Numbered from the stretch's first letter, positions 6,714 through 15,002 are shown. The stretch is 64,000 nt of DNA from Rhodococcus tukisamuensis NBRC 100609 (GCF_001894985.1 NZ_BCXG01000026.1:1-64000); one strand, 5' to 3'. Program-made: numbers and translations. Notes: generated by a model not told the origin, from the letters alone.

Positions 6714-8168
6714 TCAGTCGGCTCGGCGCCCGATGGGCTGCACATCGACGCCCAGACTGCGCAACGCGCTGGCGGCGGCACCCGCCCCGCACATGCCGTG
6801 CACGCCCGCACCGGGAGGCGTGGAGGCCGAGCACAAGAACATGCCGTCGACCCCGGTCGCGTACGGGTCGAGCACGAACCCCGGTCGCCCGACCATCTGG
6901 AGCGGCGTGTTTGCCCCTCCCCCGATGTCGCCCCCGACGTAGTTCGCGTTGTAGCGCTCGCACTCTGTCGGACCGGTGGCATGCACCGCGACGACCCGGC
7001 CGCGGAAACCGGGCGCGTACGCCTCGATCTGGTCCAGCACGACCTCCGTCGCATCCCCGTCGTAGCCGGACGGGACGTGCGCATACGCCCAGATCGGATG
7101 CACTCCCTCGACCGATCGGGTCGAGTCGGCCAGGTACTGCTGCCCGACGAGCACGAACGGTCGCTCCGGCATCCGGCCCGTCACGACGGCGGCCTCCGCG
7201 GCCGCCACCTCACCGGCGGTGCCACCCAGGTGGACCGTGCCAGCCCGGCGCGCGGACTCGTGGGTCCACGGGACTCCCTCGCGCACGGCCAGGTCCACCT
7301 TGAAGGCGGCCGGGCCGAACTTGTAGGACCGGTACCGGCGCCTGCCTCGCCCGCCGAGCCGCTCGCCCAGGATCTCGGCGGCCGCCTGCGGAGTCGTGTC
7401 GAACAGCGTCACGTCGGCCGCCGGCAGATCGGCGAACGACCCGACCGGAGCGTTGCACTCGATCTCGCCTCCGCGTTCACGCAGGACCGACACCAGCGCC
7501 GACGTGATCGCCTGCGAGCCGCCCTCGGCGACCGGCCAACCGTGACGATGCCCGGCCGCCACCAACATCACGCCCACCGACGCCGACAGCGGACGGTTCA
7601 GCGGCTGGAACAGGTGCGCCGCGCACCCCATGAACAGGGCCCGGGCCTGCGGTGTGCGGAATGCCTTGGCCAGCACGGTGGCCGGGAGTCCGGCCCGGAG
7701 CCCGAACCTGGCCAGGGCGATCGGGTGCCTGGGCACTCGCAGGAGCGGACCGAGCACCTCCGGGGCGAGGGTGTCGAAGCTGCGCGCCAGGGGCCCGAAG
7801 ACCCGACGCCAGGCGTCCGCGTCCACACCCATCCCGGCGGCCGTGCGGTCGACATCGCCGGCCAGCACACCGGCCGACCCGTCCGCCATCGGATGGACGA
7901 GGTCGATCTCGGGCCACCGCCACCGCAGGCCGTGTTCGGCGAGCGGCAGGGTCGCCAGGTACGGGGAGGCGACCCCGAAGGGGTGCACCGCGGAACAGAC
8001 GTCGTGCAGCAGGCCGGGCAGCGTCAGGTCGCTGGTGCGCGCGCCTCCCCCCGGACTCTCGGCAGCCTCGAGCACCGTCACCTTCACTCCGTGCCCGGCC
8101 AGCCGGACGGCGGCGGCCAGCCCGTTGGGGCCGGAACCGACCACGACCGCGGTCCTCACGTTCGCCAT
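6714..8168 (-). CDS. Phytoene dehydrogenase-like FAD-dependent oxidoreductase
   Basis: 484 residues. The N-terminal dinucleotide-binding motif VVVGSGPNGLAAAVRLAGHGVKVTVLEA (glycines 11, 13 and 16) and a C-terminal DGMFLCSASTPPGAGVHGMCGAGAAAS place it in the CrtI/NAD(P)/FAD amine-oxidase-like superfamily, COG1233 type. True CrtI enzymes sit in carotenoid clusters, and none is seen here, so the substrate is open. It starts 1 bp after the DUF3556 gene stop and is almost certainly co-transcribed with it from the divergent promoter at about 9.95 kb. Together they may act on a lipid or isoprenoid at the membrane. Confidence 0.85.
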   Translation of the reverse strand: MANVRTAVVVGSGPNGLAAAVRLAGHGVKVTVLEAAESPGGGARTSDLTLPGLLHDVCSAVHPFGVASPYLATLPLAEHGLRWRWPEIDLVHPMADGSAGVLAGDVDRTAAGMGVDADAWRRVFGPLARSFDTLAPEVLGPLLRVPRHPIALARFGLRAGLPATVLAKAFRTPQARALFMGCAAHLFQPLNRPLSASVGVMLVAAGHRHGWPVAEGGSQAITSALVSVLRERGGEIECNAPVGSFADLPAADVTLFDTTPQAAAEILGERLGGRGRRRYRSYKFGPAAFKVDLAVREGVPWTHESARRAGTVHLGGTAGEVAAAEAAVVTGRMPERPFVLVGQQYLADSTRSVEGVHPIWAYAHVPSGYDGDATEVVLDQIEAYAPGFRGRVVAVHATGPTECERYNANYVGGDIGGGANTPLQMVGRPGFVLDPYATGVDGMFLCSASTPPGAGVHGMCGAGAAASALRSLGVDVQPIGRRAD

Positions 8169-8169
8169 G

Positions 8170-9882
8170 TCAGCGCGCCCGAGCGTCGCCGGTCACCGTC
8201 ACCGGCATGTCGTCGGCCCACGGTTGCCGGTTGACCATGTCCGCGACCCGAACCGTGCCCCGCTCGAACTCACCGGTGGCGGCGTCCAGCAACCGGTAGG
8301 CCTGGGTCTGCCGGTGGATCGGCTGGGCGTCCAGGACCAGCACCCTCAGTTCACCCGGCTCGAAGGCACACAGGTCCTGGAGCGTCTCGACGAGCTGCTC
8401 GGAGTGCAGGTGCCCGTCGCCGAAGTTCCAGCCGAGCACGACGCCGGCTACCGTCTCGCCGTCGAGTTCGACGTACTCCGTCGCGGGTCGGTCGGCCAAG
8501 AGCCGGGGCAGCAGGGCGGCGTGCGCGCGACCGTGCGTGTGGATCGCGCGGAACGCGAAGCCGGTGAGCCGCGTGGCCCGGGCCTCGTCCTCGCCGCCGT
8601 AGACCTTCTCCAACTGGCGGTGCGGCAGCATCGCGAAGCGGATCGTGCCGTCGGTCAGCTTCTGCTCGCCGCTGGGCGAGAGGCACCAGACGGTGGTGTC
8701 CCAGTTCCCGGCGTAGTACCGCATCCCGAGCAGGAAGCAGATCCGCTCCGGGAACAGGTTGCCGAGGATCACGAGGAGGAAGCTGACCGCCGGGATCAGC
8801 AGGACCGCGGGATGCGCGAGGTCGTCGAGCCCCAGGGACGCCTTGTCCACGAACAGCGTGAGCACGGCGAAGATCATGAAGACGTTCCACTCGAGCGGCG
8901 TCCCCATCGGGATCGTCACGATGATGTGCAGGTGGAACAGGATCATCACGGTCGCTGCGACCGTCGTGACGGTGCCGCCTCCGGACAGGATCAGCACGAG
9001 CGGAACGCCGAACTCGATCGCGGTTCCGCCGTGGGCGAGCAACTTCGAGAGCCCGGACGGGCGCAGGTCATCGGGGTACGACTTGGTGAAGAGGTGCTTG
9101 ATGCGCTTCGTTCGCCACAGCGGGCTGTTCGCCTCCATCGCCTGCACGACCGACGGGAAGTGCACGTTGAGCTTCGAAACCGCCGCACCCCACCAGATGC
9201 ACAGCAGGACGAACTTGGCGGCCACGATGGAGTCGGGGAACGGCACGAGGAAGGTCACGGCAATCGCGCCGTAGACCTCCGCACGGGCGGCCAGGAAGAT
9301 CGTCCGGTCCCGCAGTCCGATGACCGCGAGTAGTCCCAGGACGACGACCACCTTCTGCCACGGCAGCTGAACCGTCCCGGCAGCGGTCGCGGAGACCAAC
9401 GCCACCAGCAGCGAGACGAGCAGCGCGGCGTACGCGGCGATGTCGACGACGCCGCGCCGGTGCCCGGAGGTGAGCGGGACCCGCCCGGGCCACGGCGGCA
9501 TCCGGACGGTTCCCCGGCGGAACCAGTAGAGGAACGAACCCAGCGGCGGCAGGAAGCGCAGGTTCAGGGGCCCGAACCCGCAGCCCAGGCCGGTGACCTC
9601 GAAGAGGATGCACCAGAGCACGACCTTCTGCCACACGACCGGCATGGCCCACCACTGGCCGACGTCGAGCAGGCCGTCCACGCCGGGCGTGGTCAACGCG
9701 AAGCATGCCGCGCCGAGGATGAGCAGGGCGATCTTCACGAGATAGCCGACGTACACCACATCGGGTGTCCCGAAACCTTGTGAGAGGTAGTTCTCCGAGA
9801 GGATGCGCATCTGGGTGGGTCGCCGGCCGCGGCGCAACTCGTCCGCGTCGATGTCCGGTTCCACCGGTAGCAGGAATCCCAT
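8170..9882 (-). CDS. DUF3556 multi-pass membrane protein
   Basis: 570 residues. The start MGFLLPVEPDIDADELRRG is characteristic of the DUF3556 family of mycobacteria and rhodococci. About 8-9 hydrophobic spans run from residue 50 to 390, and a soluble C-terminal domain of about 180 residues follows. Start ATG 9882 has GGAGG 4 bases upstream; a longer frame to 9993 overlaps the operator and is rejected. Function unknown; the general architecture recalls HTTM/vitamin-K-carboxylase-like membrane proteins, but I see no proof. It is first in an operon with the flavoprotein and probably repressed by the divergent TetR protein. Confidence 0.8.
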   Translation of the reverse strand: MGFLLPVEPDIDADELRRGRRPTQMRILSENYLSQGFGTPDVVYVGYLVKIALLILGAACFALTTPGVDGLLDVGQWWAMPVVWQKVVLWCILFEVTGLGCGFGPLNLRFLPPLGSFLYWFRRGTVRMPPWPGRVPLTSGHRRGVVDIAAYAALLVSLLVALVSATAAGTVQLPWQKVVVVLGLLAVIGLRDRTIFLAARAEVYGAIAVTFLVPFPDSIVAAKFVLLCIWWGAAVSKLNVHFPSVVQAMEANSPLWRTKRIKHLFTKSYPDDLRPSGLSKLLAHGGTAIEFGVPLVLILSGGGTVTTVAATVMILFHLHIIVTIPMGTPLEWNVFMIFAVLTLFVDKASLGLDDLAHPAVLLIPAVSFLLVILGNLFPERICFLLGMRYYAGNWDTTVWCLSPSGEQKLTDGTIRFAMLPHRQLEKVYGGEDEARATRLTGFAFRAIHTHGRAHAALLPRLLADRPATEYVELDGETVAGVVLGWNFGDGHLHSEQLVETLQDLCAFEPGELRVLVLDAQPIHRQTQAYRLLDAATGEFERGTVRVADMVNRQPWADDMPVTVTGDARAR

Positions 9883-9975
9883 AGGTCCTCCGTAGCGCTC
9901 ACCGTTCCGACACGACGTCGCCCCGGTCGGCGACCGGGCCTCCGCACGGCCGGTCATGGTGGAGAACGTAGTGCT

Positions 9976-10005
9976 TTGTAGACACTTCGACACAAGTGTT
10001 TACAA
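9976..10005. promoter_or_regulatory. Operator between DUF3556 and TetR genes
   Basis: Inverted repeat with arms TTGTAGACACTT and AAGTGTTTACAA (11 of 12 positions pair) around a 6-base spacer, CGACAC. It lies mid-way in the 166-bp divergent gap and is AT-rich against its surroundings, as expected for a promoter-overlapping TetR-family site. Confidence 0.8.
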
Positions 10006-10048
10006 GAAGAATTCTCCGAACTTCCAGGCGCCCTATGATCGAGCGGCA

Positions 10049-10639
10049 ATGAAACCCGACTCCAGCGTCGTGCGCGACCGCATCCTGGACGCCGCCGAAC
10101 TCTGTCTGGCGCGCGACGGGATCCGCCGCACCACCGTGCGAGCCGTGGCGCAGGAAGCCGCTGTCAGCCGCGCCTATCTGTACCGGTTCTTCACCGACAA
10201 GGCGACACTGCTCTCGGCGGCACTGATCCGCCGGGGCGCGGACTTCTGGGAGGACGCGGCCGATCGGATCGCGCGACAGGACAGCGTGTCCGGCATGCTG
10301 ACCGAGGCGGTCGTGCTGTCGAGGCAGAATCCCTTGGGGCCGTTGGCCGTTGAACTGGCCGCCCGGGAACCGCACGAGTACGCCGAGATCATGGGCACCT
10401 ACTCCCAGGACGTGGTCGCCCAGCTGTCCGACTTCTGGGTGGACCGGCTGCGTGACGCCCAGCGACGCGGCCTGGCCCGCGAGGACCTCGACCTGCCCGG
10501 GGCGGCGGAATGGCTGGTCCGGATGCTCGTCTCCCTGGTGGGGACGCCGGGATCGGCAGTCGACGTGGACGATCGGGAGGCCCTGTTGGCCTACCTGCAG
10601 ACGTTTCTCGGTCCGGCGTTCAGCCCAGCGTCACACTGA
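10049..10639 (+). CDS. TetR family regulator with altered C-terminus
   Basis: 196 residues. VRDRILDAAELCLARDGIRRTTVRAVAQEAAVSRAYLYRFFTDKATLLSAAL is a standard TetR helix-turn-helix (about residues 10-58); the rest is the helical ligand domain. Start ATG 10049 is the first codon compatible with the motif. It is divergent from the DUF3556 operon across a strong operator, so it probably represses that operon and itself. The last codons, including the TGA stop at 10637, fall inside DNA that matches an integrase 3' end, so the original C-terminus was probably replaced. Confidence 0.85.
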   Translation: MKPDSSVVRDRILDAAELCLARDGIRRTTVRAVAQEAAVSRAYLYRFFTDKATLLSAALIRRGADFWEDAADRIARQDSVSGMLTEAVVLSRQNPLGPLAVELAAREPHEYAEIMGTYSQDVVAQLSDFWVDRLRDAQRRGLAREDLDLPGAAEWLVRMLVSLVGTPGSAVDVDDREALLAYLQTFLGPAFSPASH

Positions 10640-10785
10640 ACACCTACCGCACACCTACCGCCACCTATGGCCCGGCACAGACGACAGAACCCGCAGGGCC
10701 GGGGACGAGCTGTCCCGGGCCTCTGCGGGTTCTGCTGCGGACAAACGGCCTCGAAGAGACCGCCGACCACGGGTTCTAGACGTTG
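10630..10785. repeat. Direct repeat copy 1: integrase 3'-end scar
   Basis: Matches the second copy at 11982-12129. The first 18 bp (10630-10647) differ by one base. After a divergent 30-bp patch, 10678-10785 matches copy 2 with three substitutions and one 3-bp gap. It includes a hairpin at 10686-10733 (arms AGAACCCGCAG / CTGCGGGTTCT) and ends with TCTAGACGTTG, which in copy 2 is the last codons of ychF. Confidence 0.85.
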
Positions 10786-10833
10786 GTTGCGGCGGGTGAC
10801 CCGCGGCGACGAGGACGACATGGCCTGAGCGGT

Positions 10834-10866
10834 CAGGGCCGCCCGGAAGAATCCCGGACGGCCCTG
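10834..10866 (-). terminator. Terminator of the secreted-protein gene
   Basis: CAGGGCCG...CGGCCCTG arms, about 13 bp with one mismatch, lie 32 bp past the stop of the minus-strand gene that ends at 10898. Confidence 0.6.
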
Positions 10867-10897
10867 GTGCGGCCGCTGCCTGCTGCGACGACGGGGG

Positions 10898-11572
10898 CTA
10901 CGAGCCGCAGGGGATGTTGAGGCCATCTCCGGTGCACAGGGCCCACCATCCGAGACTCTCCACGAGTTCGATCGCGTTCGGGTCGCGGACCGTCACCTTG
11001 ACCCCCATCGGATCCCAGGTCTTGAGTCCGAGACCATCCGCCTGGACCGAGAACCCGCTGTCGAGGACGAAACCTCCTGCCGGGAACGCCGCCAGGCCGC
11101 CGAGGCGGTAACTGACCTCGAGGGTCAGGGTCTTGCCACCGTCGGACGACACCGTCCAGTTGCCGCTGAAGGCCGCATCCCTCCCCATGACCGTGGGTGT
11201 CACATTCTCGGTCTTCATCGACCCGTCACGCCAGGCAGTGATCTTGGCACTGCCGGGCACATATCCCCCGAAATGATCAGTGATCCGGTTGATGATCCTG
11301 ACAGGCGCACCGGTTGCGGAGATCGTGGTCCGGTAAGTGACGACCTGGCTCGGCGCGAGGACGTTCCGGCCGATGACCTCCCTTGTCACGGACAGGTTCT
11401 CGAAGGTCTCGGTGGCCGTGCTCGGAGTATTCGGGTCGGTCGTACCCGAGGACCCGAGATCCGGCAGGGCCGACTGGGCGGTCGCGGTGCCGACACCGGC
11501 GGCGAGGCCACCGGCCAGCACGGCCGAGGCGAAGACTACGGATGCGACCCGGCGCATGGTGGGACGAAGCAT
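10898..11572 (-). CDS. Secreted protein with a DUF11-like beta domain
   Basis: 224 residues. The signal peptide MLRPTMRRVASVVFASAVLAG is followed by a cleavage region around GTATAQS (residue about 33). The mature part has NVLAPSQVVTYRTTISATGAPVRIINRITDHFGGYVPGSAKI, reminiscent of DUF11-type Ig-like repeats in cell-wall proteins, and a C-terminal pair of cysteines (ALCTGDGLNIPCGS) that may form a disulfide. Start ATG 11572 has GGAG 7 bases upstream. It lies alone between the two integrase-scar repeats, so it may have arrived with, or been bracketed by, the mobile element. The exact function is unknown. Confidence 0.7.
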   Translation of the reverse strand: MLRPTMRRVASVVFASAVLAGGLAAGVGTATAQSALPDLGSSGTTDPNTPSTATETFENLSVTREVIGRNVLAPSQVVTYRTTISATGAPVRIINRITDHFGGYVPGSAKITAWRDGSMKTENVTPTVMGRDAAFSGNWTVSSDGGKTLTLEVSYRLGGLAAFPAGGFVLDSGFSVQADGLGLKTWDPMGVKVTVRDPNAIELVESLGWWALCTGDGLNIPCGS

Positions 11573-11844
11573 CTACGAACTCCATTCAGTAGGGATGATC
11601 ACGCGGCACCTCGGTACCGCTGAACTCCCCCGGCCCCAGACACGCGTCGCGTTATCGTATTGACCGACGTCCGATTTGGTTCGGTAATGCGAATCCTGTT
11701 GTTGCGCTGCACTTGTCGTTAAACACAATGGTGCCACCCGGTATACGGGCAGGGCCTCGGCAAAGTCATGATTGATGGACGCTGACCTACGGGATCCGTG
11801 GCGGCCAGGGCGGCTTCGGGCGGACACGGCCGTCTGGTAGTGAT

Positions 11845-12107
11845 TCGGTGGCGAAAGACCCGCAAGGATGCCGGTGTCAACGAAGCTGCACGACCTGCGC
11901 CACTTCTACGCCTCGGGCTTGATCGCCGCCGGGTGCGACGTGGTGACCGTCCAGCGGGCGCTCGGGCACTCCTCCCCCACTGTCACGCTGAACACCTACT
12001 CGCACCTGCAGCCCGACGCAGACGACAGAACCCGCAGGGCCGGGGACGAGCTGTTCCGGGCCTCTGCGGGTTCTGCTGCGGACAAACGGCCTCGAAGAGA
12101 CCGCTGA
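11845..12107 (+). pseudogene. Tyrosine recombinase (integrase) C-terminal remnant
   Basis: Two frames carry one integrase C-terminus. The first reads WRKTRKDAGV; after a frameshift near 11875 the second reads STKLHDLRHFYASGLIAAG, then LGHSSPTVTLNTYSHL. This contains the HxLRH box with its catalytic arginine and the terminal tyrosine nucleophile. No start codon and no N-terminal core remain, so the gene cannot make an active enzyme. Stop TGA is at 12105. It lies head-on to the 3' end of ychF, 12 bp away. Confidence 0.85.
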
Positions 12108-12129
12108 CCAAGGGTTCTTCTAGACGTTG
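11982..12129. repeat. Direct repeat copy 2, overlapping the ychF 3' end
   Basis: Second copy of the 10630-10785 repeat, same orientation. It contains the end of the integrase remnant, a hairpin (12027-12074, arms AGAACCCGCAG / CTGCGGGTTCT) that can serve as the ychF terminator, and the last codons of ychF. Confidence 0.85.
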
Positions 12130-13199
12130 AAGCGGAACTCCACCACGTCGCCGTCGGCCATCACGTACTCCTTGCCCTCCATGCGCACCTTGCCGGCGGC
12201 CTTGGCCGCGGCCATCGACCCCGCCTCGTCCAGGTCCGCGAAGGACACGATCTCGGCCTTGATGAAGCCGCGCTCGAAGTCGGTGTGGATGACGCCGGCC
12301 GCCTGCGGGGCGGTGTCGCCCTTGTGGATGGTCCAGGCGCGCGACTCCTTGGGGCCGGCGGTGAGGTAGGTCTGCAGCCCGAGGGTGTGGAAGCCGGTCC
12401 GGGCGAGCGCGTGCAGGCCGGGCTCGGACTGACCGATCGAGTCGAGCATCTCCTGGCGGTCCTCCTCGTCCAGCTCGAGCAGCTCCTGCTCGACCTTCGC
12501 GTCGAGGAACACCGCGTCCGCGGGGGCGACCGACGCCCGCAGCTCGGCGACCTTCGCCTCGTCGGTGAGCACGGCCTCGTCGGCGTTGAAGACGTACAGG
12601 AACGGCTTGGTGGTGAGCAGGCTCAGCTCGCGCAGCAGCCCGAAGTCCAGCTTGTCCTTGACGCTGAACAGGGTCTTGCCCTCGTCGAGGAACGCCTGGG
12701 CCTTGACCGCCTCGTCGTGCAGCGGCTTGAGCTCCTTGTTCTTGCGCGCTTCCTTGTCCAGCCGCGGCAGGGCCTTCTCGAGGGTCTGCATGTCGGCGAT
12801 CACGAGCTCGGTCTCGATCACCTCGATGTCCGACGCGGGGTCGACGCGGCCGTCGACGTGCACCACGTCGTCGTCGGCAAACACGCGAACGACCTGGCAG
12901 ATGGCGTCGGCCTCGCGGATGTTGGCCAGGAACTTGTTGCCCAGGCCGGCGCCCTCGGACGCGCCCTTGACGATCCCGGCGATGTCGACGAACGAGACCG
13001 TCGCGGGCAGGATCCGCTCGGAGCCGAAGATCTCGGCGAGCCTGACCAGCCGCGGATCGGGCAGCTCGACCATGCCGACGTTGGGCTCGATGGTCGCGAA
13101 CGGGTAGTTCGCGGCCAGCACGTCGTTGTTGGTCAGCGCGTTGAAAAGGGTGGACTTGCCGACGTTGGGCAGTCCGACGATTCCGAGGGTAAGGCTCAC
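12120..13199 (-). CDS. ychF: Redox-regulated ATPase/GTPase YchF (Obg family)
   Basis: 359 residues, the family's usual length. The P-loop is GLPNVGKS (residues 9-16), followed by the G2/G3 region (ATIEPNVGMVELPDPRL) and the TGS-domain C-terminus (GDTAPQAAGVIHTDFERGFIKAEIVSFADL...GDVVEFRFNV). YchF prefers ATP and binds ribosomes; loss alters oxidative-stress responses in other bacteria. It corresponds to Rv1112 of M. tuberculosis. Start GTG 13199 follows CTGGAG. The 3' end lies at the integrase scar, and a strong hairpin sits directly upstream of the ribosome site. Confidence 0.95.
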   Translation of the reverse strand: MSLTLGIVGLPNVGKSTLFNALTNNDVLAANYPFATIEPNVGMVELPDPRLVRLAEIFGSERILPATVSFVDIAGIVKGASEGAGLGNKFLANIREADAICQVVRVFADDDVVHVDGRVDPASDIEVIETELVIADMQTLEKALPRLDKEARKNKELKPLHDEAVKAQAFLDEGKTLFSVKDKLDFGLLRELSLLTTKPFLYVFNADEAVLTDEAKVAELRASVAPADAVFLDAKVEQELLELDEEDRQEMLDSIGQSEPGLHALARTGFHTLGLQTYLTAGPKESRAWTIHKGDTAPQAAGVIHTDFERGFIKAEIVSFADLDEAGSMAAAKAAGKVRMEGKEYVMADGDVVEFRFNV

Positions 13200-13209
13200 G
13201 GTCTCCAGA

Positions 13210-13254
13210 GTCTACGGACCGGTGTGGGCGCCCTGCACACACCGGTCCGTAGAC
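13210..13254 (-). other. Strong stem-loop just upstream of ychF
   Basis: 17-bp perfect arms, GTCTACGGACCGGTGTG (13210-13226) and its complement (13238-13254), with an 11-base loop. It ends 10 bases before the ychF start codon. It may be a leader structure or the terminator of a gene that has since been lost. Confidence 0.75.
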
Positions 13255-13456
13255 CTGCGGATCGGTACCCGCTGGTGCTGTCCTCAATGCCGCTGATCGC
13301 GGCGGCGATGATCCGCGTCAAGGCTCGTCGACGGCGGGCAGAACGGGTAGCTCACGGCCGTGACATGCGGTGTCCCGGCGCTCACAATGAGAAGAGCGCA
13401 ATCCGAGGGCACCCCGGAGCCGCGCGGTGCGCGACGCCGCCACCAGGAGGAACACA

Positions 13457-13681
13457 ATGACCAGAAATTCACTCCGCGCAGCGATCGTGGCCGCGGCCAC
13501 GGTGCCGGTGTTCGCGTTCGCCCCAGGTATCGCCGCCGCCGGACCGGCATCGCCGATACCCGCGCCCGTCCAGCCCGCGTACCTCAACCCACAGCAGGGC
13601 CCGTTGGGTGCCGCACTGTCCTGTGCACCCTTGGCCGTGATTCCGTTCGCCGGGGGCCTCGCCCTGGCCTGTTGGGCCTGA
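13457..13681 (+). CDS. Small secreted peptide, about 74 residues
   Basis: Starts MTRNSLRAAIVAAATVPVFAF, with a signal-peptide hydrophobic core and a likely cut after APGIAAA. The mature part is about 47 residues, rich in P, A and L, with two cysteines (ALSCAPLAVIPFAGGLALACWA). The start ATG 13457 has AGGAGG 6 bases upstream. No named domain; its stop is 8 bp from the convergent methyltransferase stop. Confidence 0.65.
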   Translation: MTRNSLRAAIVAAATVPVFAFAPGIAAAGPASPIPAPVQPAYLNPQQGPLGAALSCAPLAVIPFAGGLALACWA

Positions 13682-13689
13682 GGCGGGCG

Positions 13690-14268
13690 CTACCCTCGCT
13701 TTCGCGCGACCGTCACCGCCCATGTCGCGTCGGCTCGCCAGGGCCGCAGGTCCCAGGTCGCGAAGCGGTGTTCCTTGACCAGCCCCACCGCCTCGAGATC
13801 CGCGTCGAGATGATCGGCGGTGTACCGGTAGTCCGTGGCGAAGCCGGTGACCAGCACCCCGCCCGGCGCCAGGTGAGCGGCGAGCCGGCCCAGCACCGTC
13901 CGTTCGGTGCCGGGCTCGACGAAGATCATCACGTTCCCGGCCGCGACCACCGCGTCGAACTGCTCGCCCGGCAGGTCCAGCTCCGCGAGGTCCGCCAGGT
14001 ACACCGTCAGCTCGGCGTGCTCCCGCGCCGCCGCCACCAGTACCGGGTCCAGGTCTACCGCGGTCACCGCGTGGCCGCGCCGGGCGAGTTCGAGGCCGAC
14101 ACGCCCGGTGCCGCAGCCGGCATCGAGCACCCGCGACCCCGGCGTCAGCAGCGCGTCGACCATCCGCGCCTCACCGTGCAGGTCCGCGCCGTCCGCCGCC
14201 AGCTGCTCGAATCGTTGGATGTAGGCGCGCGACTGCGCCTCGTCTCGCTCGTTCTGCCATCGGGTCAC
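13690..14268 (-). CDS. Class I SAM-dependent methyltransferase
   Basis: 192 residues with motif I VLDAGCGTGRVGLELARRGHAVTAVDLD (about 47-74), then FDAVVAAGNVMIFVEPG and the late-strand LAPGGVLVTGFATDYRY. It is a short single-domain methyltransferase of unknown substrate. The frame stays open far upstream, but homology-like sequence begins at TRWQNERDEAQSRAY, so GTG 14268 was chosen; its ribosome site is weak. Confidence 0.85.
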   Translation of the reverse strand: MTRWQNERDEAQSRAYIQRFEQLAADGADLHGEARMVDALLTPGSRVLDAGCGTGRVGLELARRGHAVTAVDLDPVLVAAAREHAELTVYLADLAELDLPGEQFDAVVAAGNVMIFVEPGTERTVLGRLAAHLAPGGVLVTGFATDYRYTADHLDADLEAVGLVKEHRFATWDLRPWRADATWAVTVARKRG

Positions 14269-14415
14269 GGCGCCCAGAGTACGTTTCGCACAGCCGATTT
14301 GCCGCCGCCCGCAGGTAGGCTTCGCCGCGGACGGTGGGGGGCCATGTTCCCGGGGTCCGTCATGGTTCGCACCGAAATACACATCACCTGAAATTGCCCT
14401 TGAAAGGGGACACAC

Positions 14416-14988
14416 GTGGCGGACACCTTGCAGGCCGGATCGAGCCTGTCGACCGGACAGTCGCTCACCTCGGGCAACGGCGCCTACGCGCTGACGCTGC
14501 AGGACGACGGCAACCTCGTGCTGAGCGAGGCCGGCAACGCCGTCTGGGCCAGCAAGACGAACGGCAAGAGCGCGGTCAAGGCCGACCTCCAGGACGACGG
14601 CAACTTCGTCCTCTACACCGAGGGCAACGACCCCGTCTGGGCCTCGCAGACCGCCGGCAACTCGGGCGTCCGCCTCGTCGTGCAGGACGACCGCAACGTC
14701 GTGCTGTACGCCGGCGACAAGGCCGTCTGGGCCACCGACACCGCGGTCGAGGCCGCTGCCCCCGAGGCCGCGCCCGCTCCCGCTCCCGAGCCGGAGCCGG
14801 CTCCCGCGCCCGCTCCCCCGGCGCCGCCGGCCCCGCAGACCCACACCGTCGGTGACGGCGAGTCGCTGTGGGTCATCGCCGAGCGCTACTACGGCGACGG
14901 CAACCAGTACCAGCGAATCGCGGACGCCAACGGCATCGCGAACCCGGACCTGATCAACGCGGGCCAGGTCCTCACCATCCCCGCGTAG
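14416..14988 (+). CDS. Bulb-lectin-like repeats plus LysM domain
   Basis: 190 residues. Three copies of the mannose-lectin pattern QxDxNxV lie at residues 29, 59 and 90 (QDDGNLVL, QDDGNFVLY, QDDRNVVLY), spaced by about 30, forming one B-lectin beta-prism (about 5-110). A flexible A/P/E linker (112-140) leads to a LysM domain (142-188) with GDGESLWVIAERYYGDGNQYQRIADANGI. LysM binds peptidoglycan, so a cell-wall role is likely, but no signal peptide or membrane span is visible. Start GTG 14416 follows AAGGGGA. The gene stands alone and ends at a terminator. Confidence 0.85.
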   Translation: MADTLQAGSSLSTGQSLTSGNGAYALTLQDDGNLVLSEAGNAVWASKTNGKSAVKADLQDDGNFVLYTEGNDPVWASQTAGNSGVRLVVQDDRNVVLYAGDKAVWATDTAVEAAAPEAAPAPAPEPEPAPAPAPPAPPAPQTHTVGDGESLWVIAERYYGDGNQYQRIADANGIANPDLINAGQVLTIPA

Positions 14989-15002
14989 TTCTCCGCAGCA
15001 CC

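Noticed and set aside
14750-14840. Short-period repeats resembling a microsatellite or CRISPR
   Set aside because: They encode the Ala/Pro/Glu linker of the lectin-LysM protein; no spaced identical repeats.
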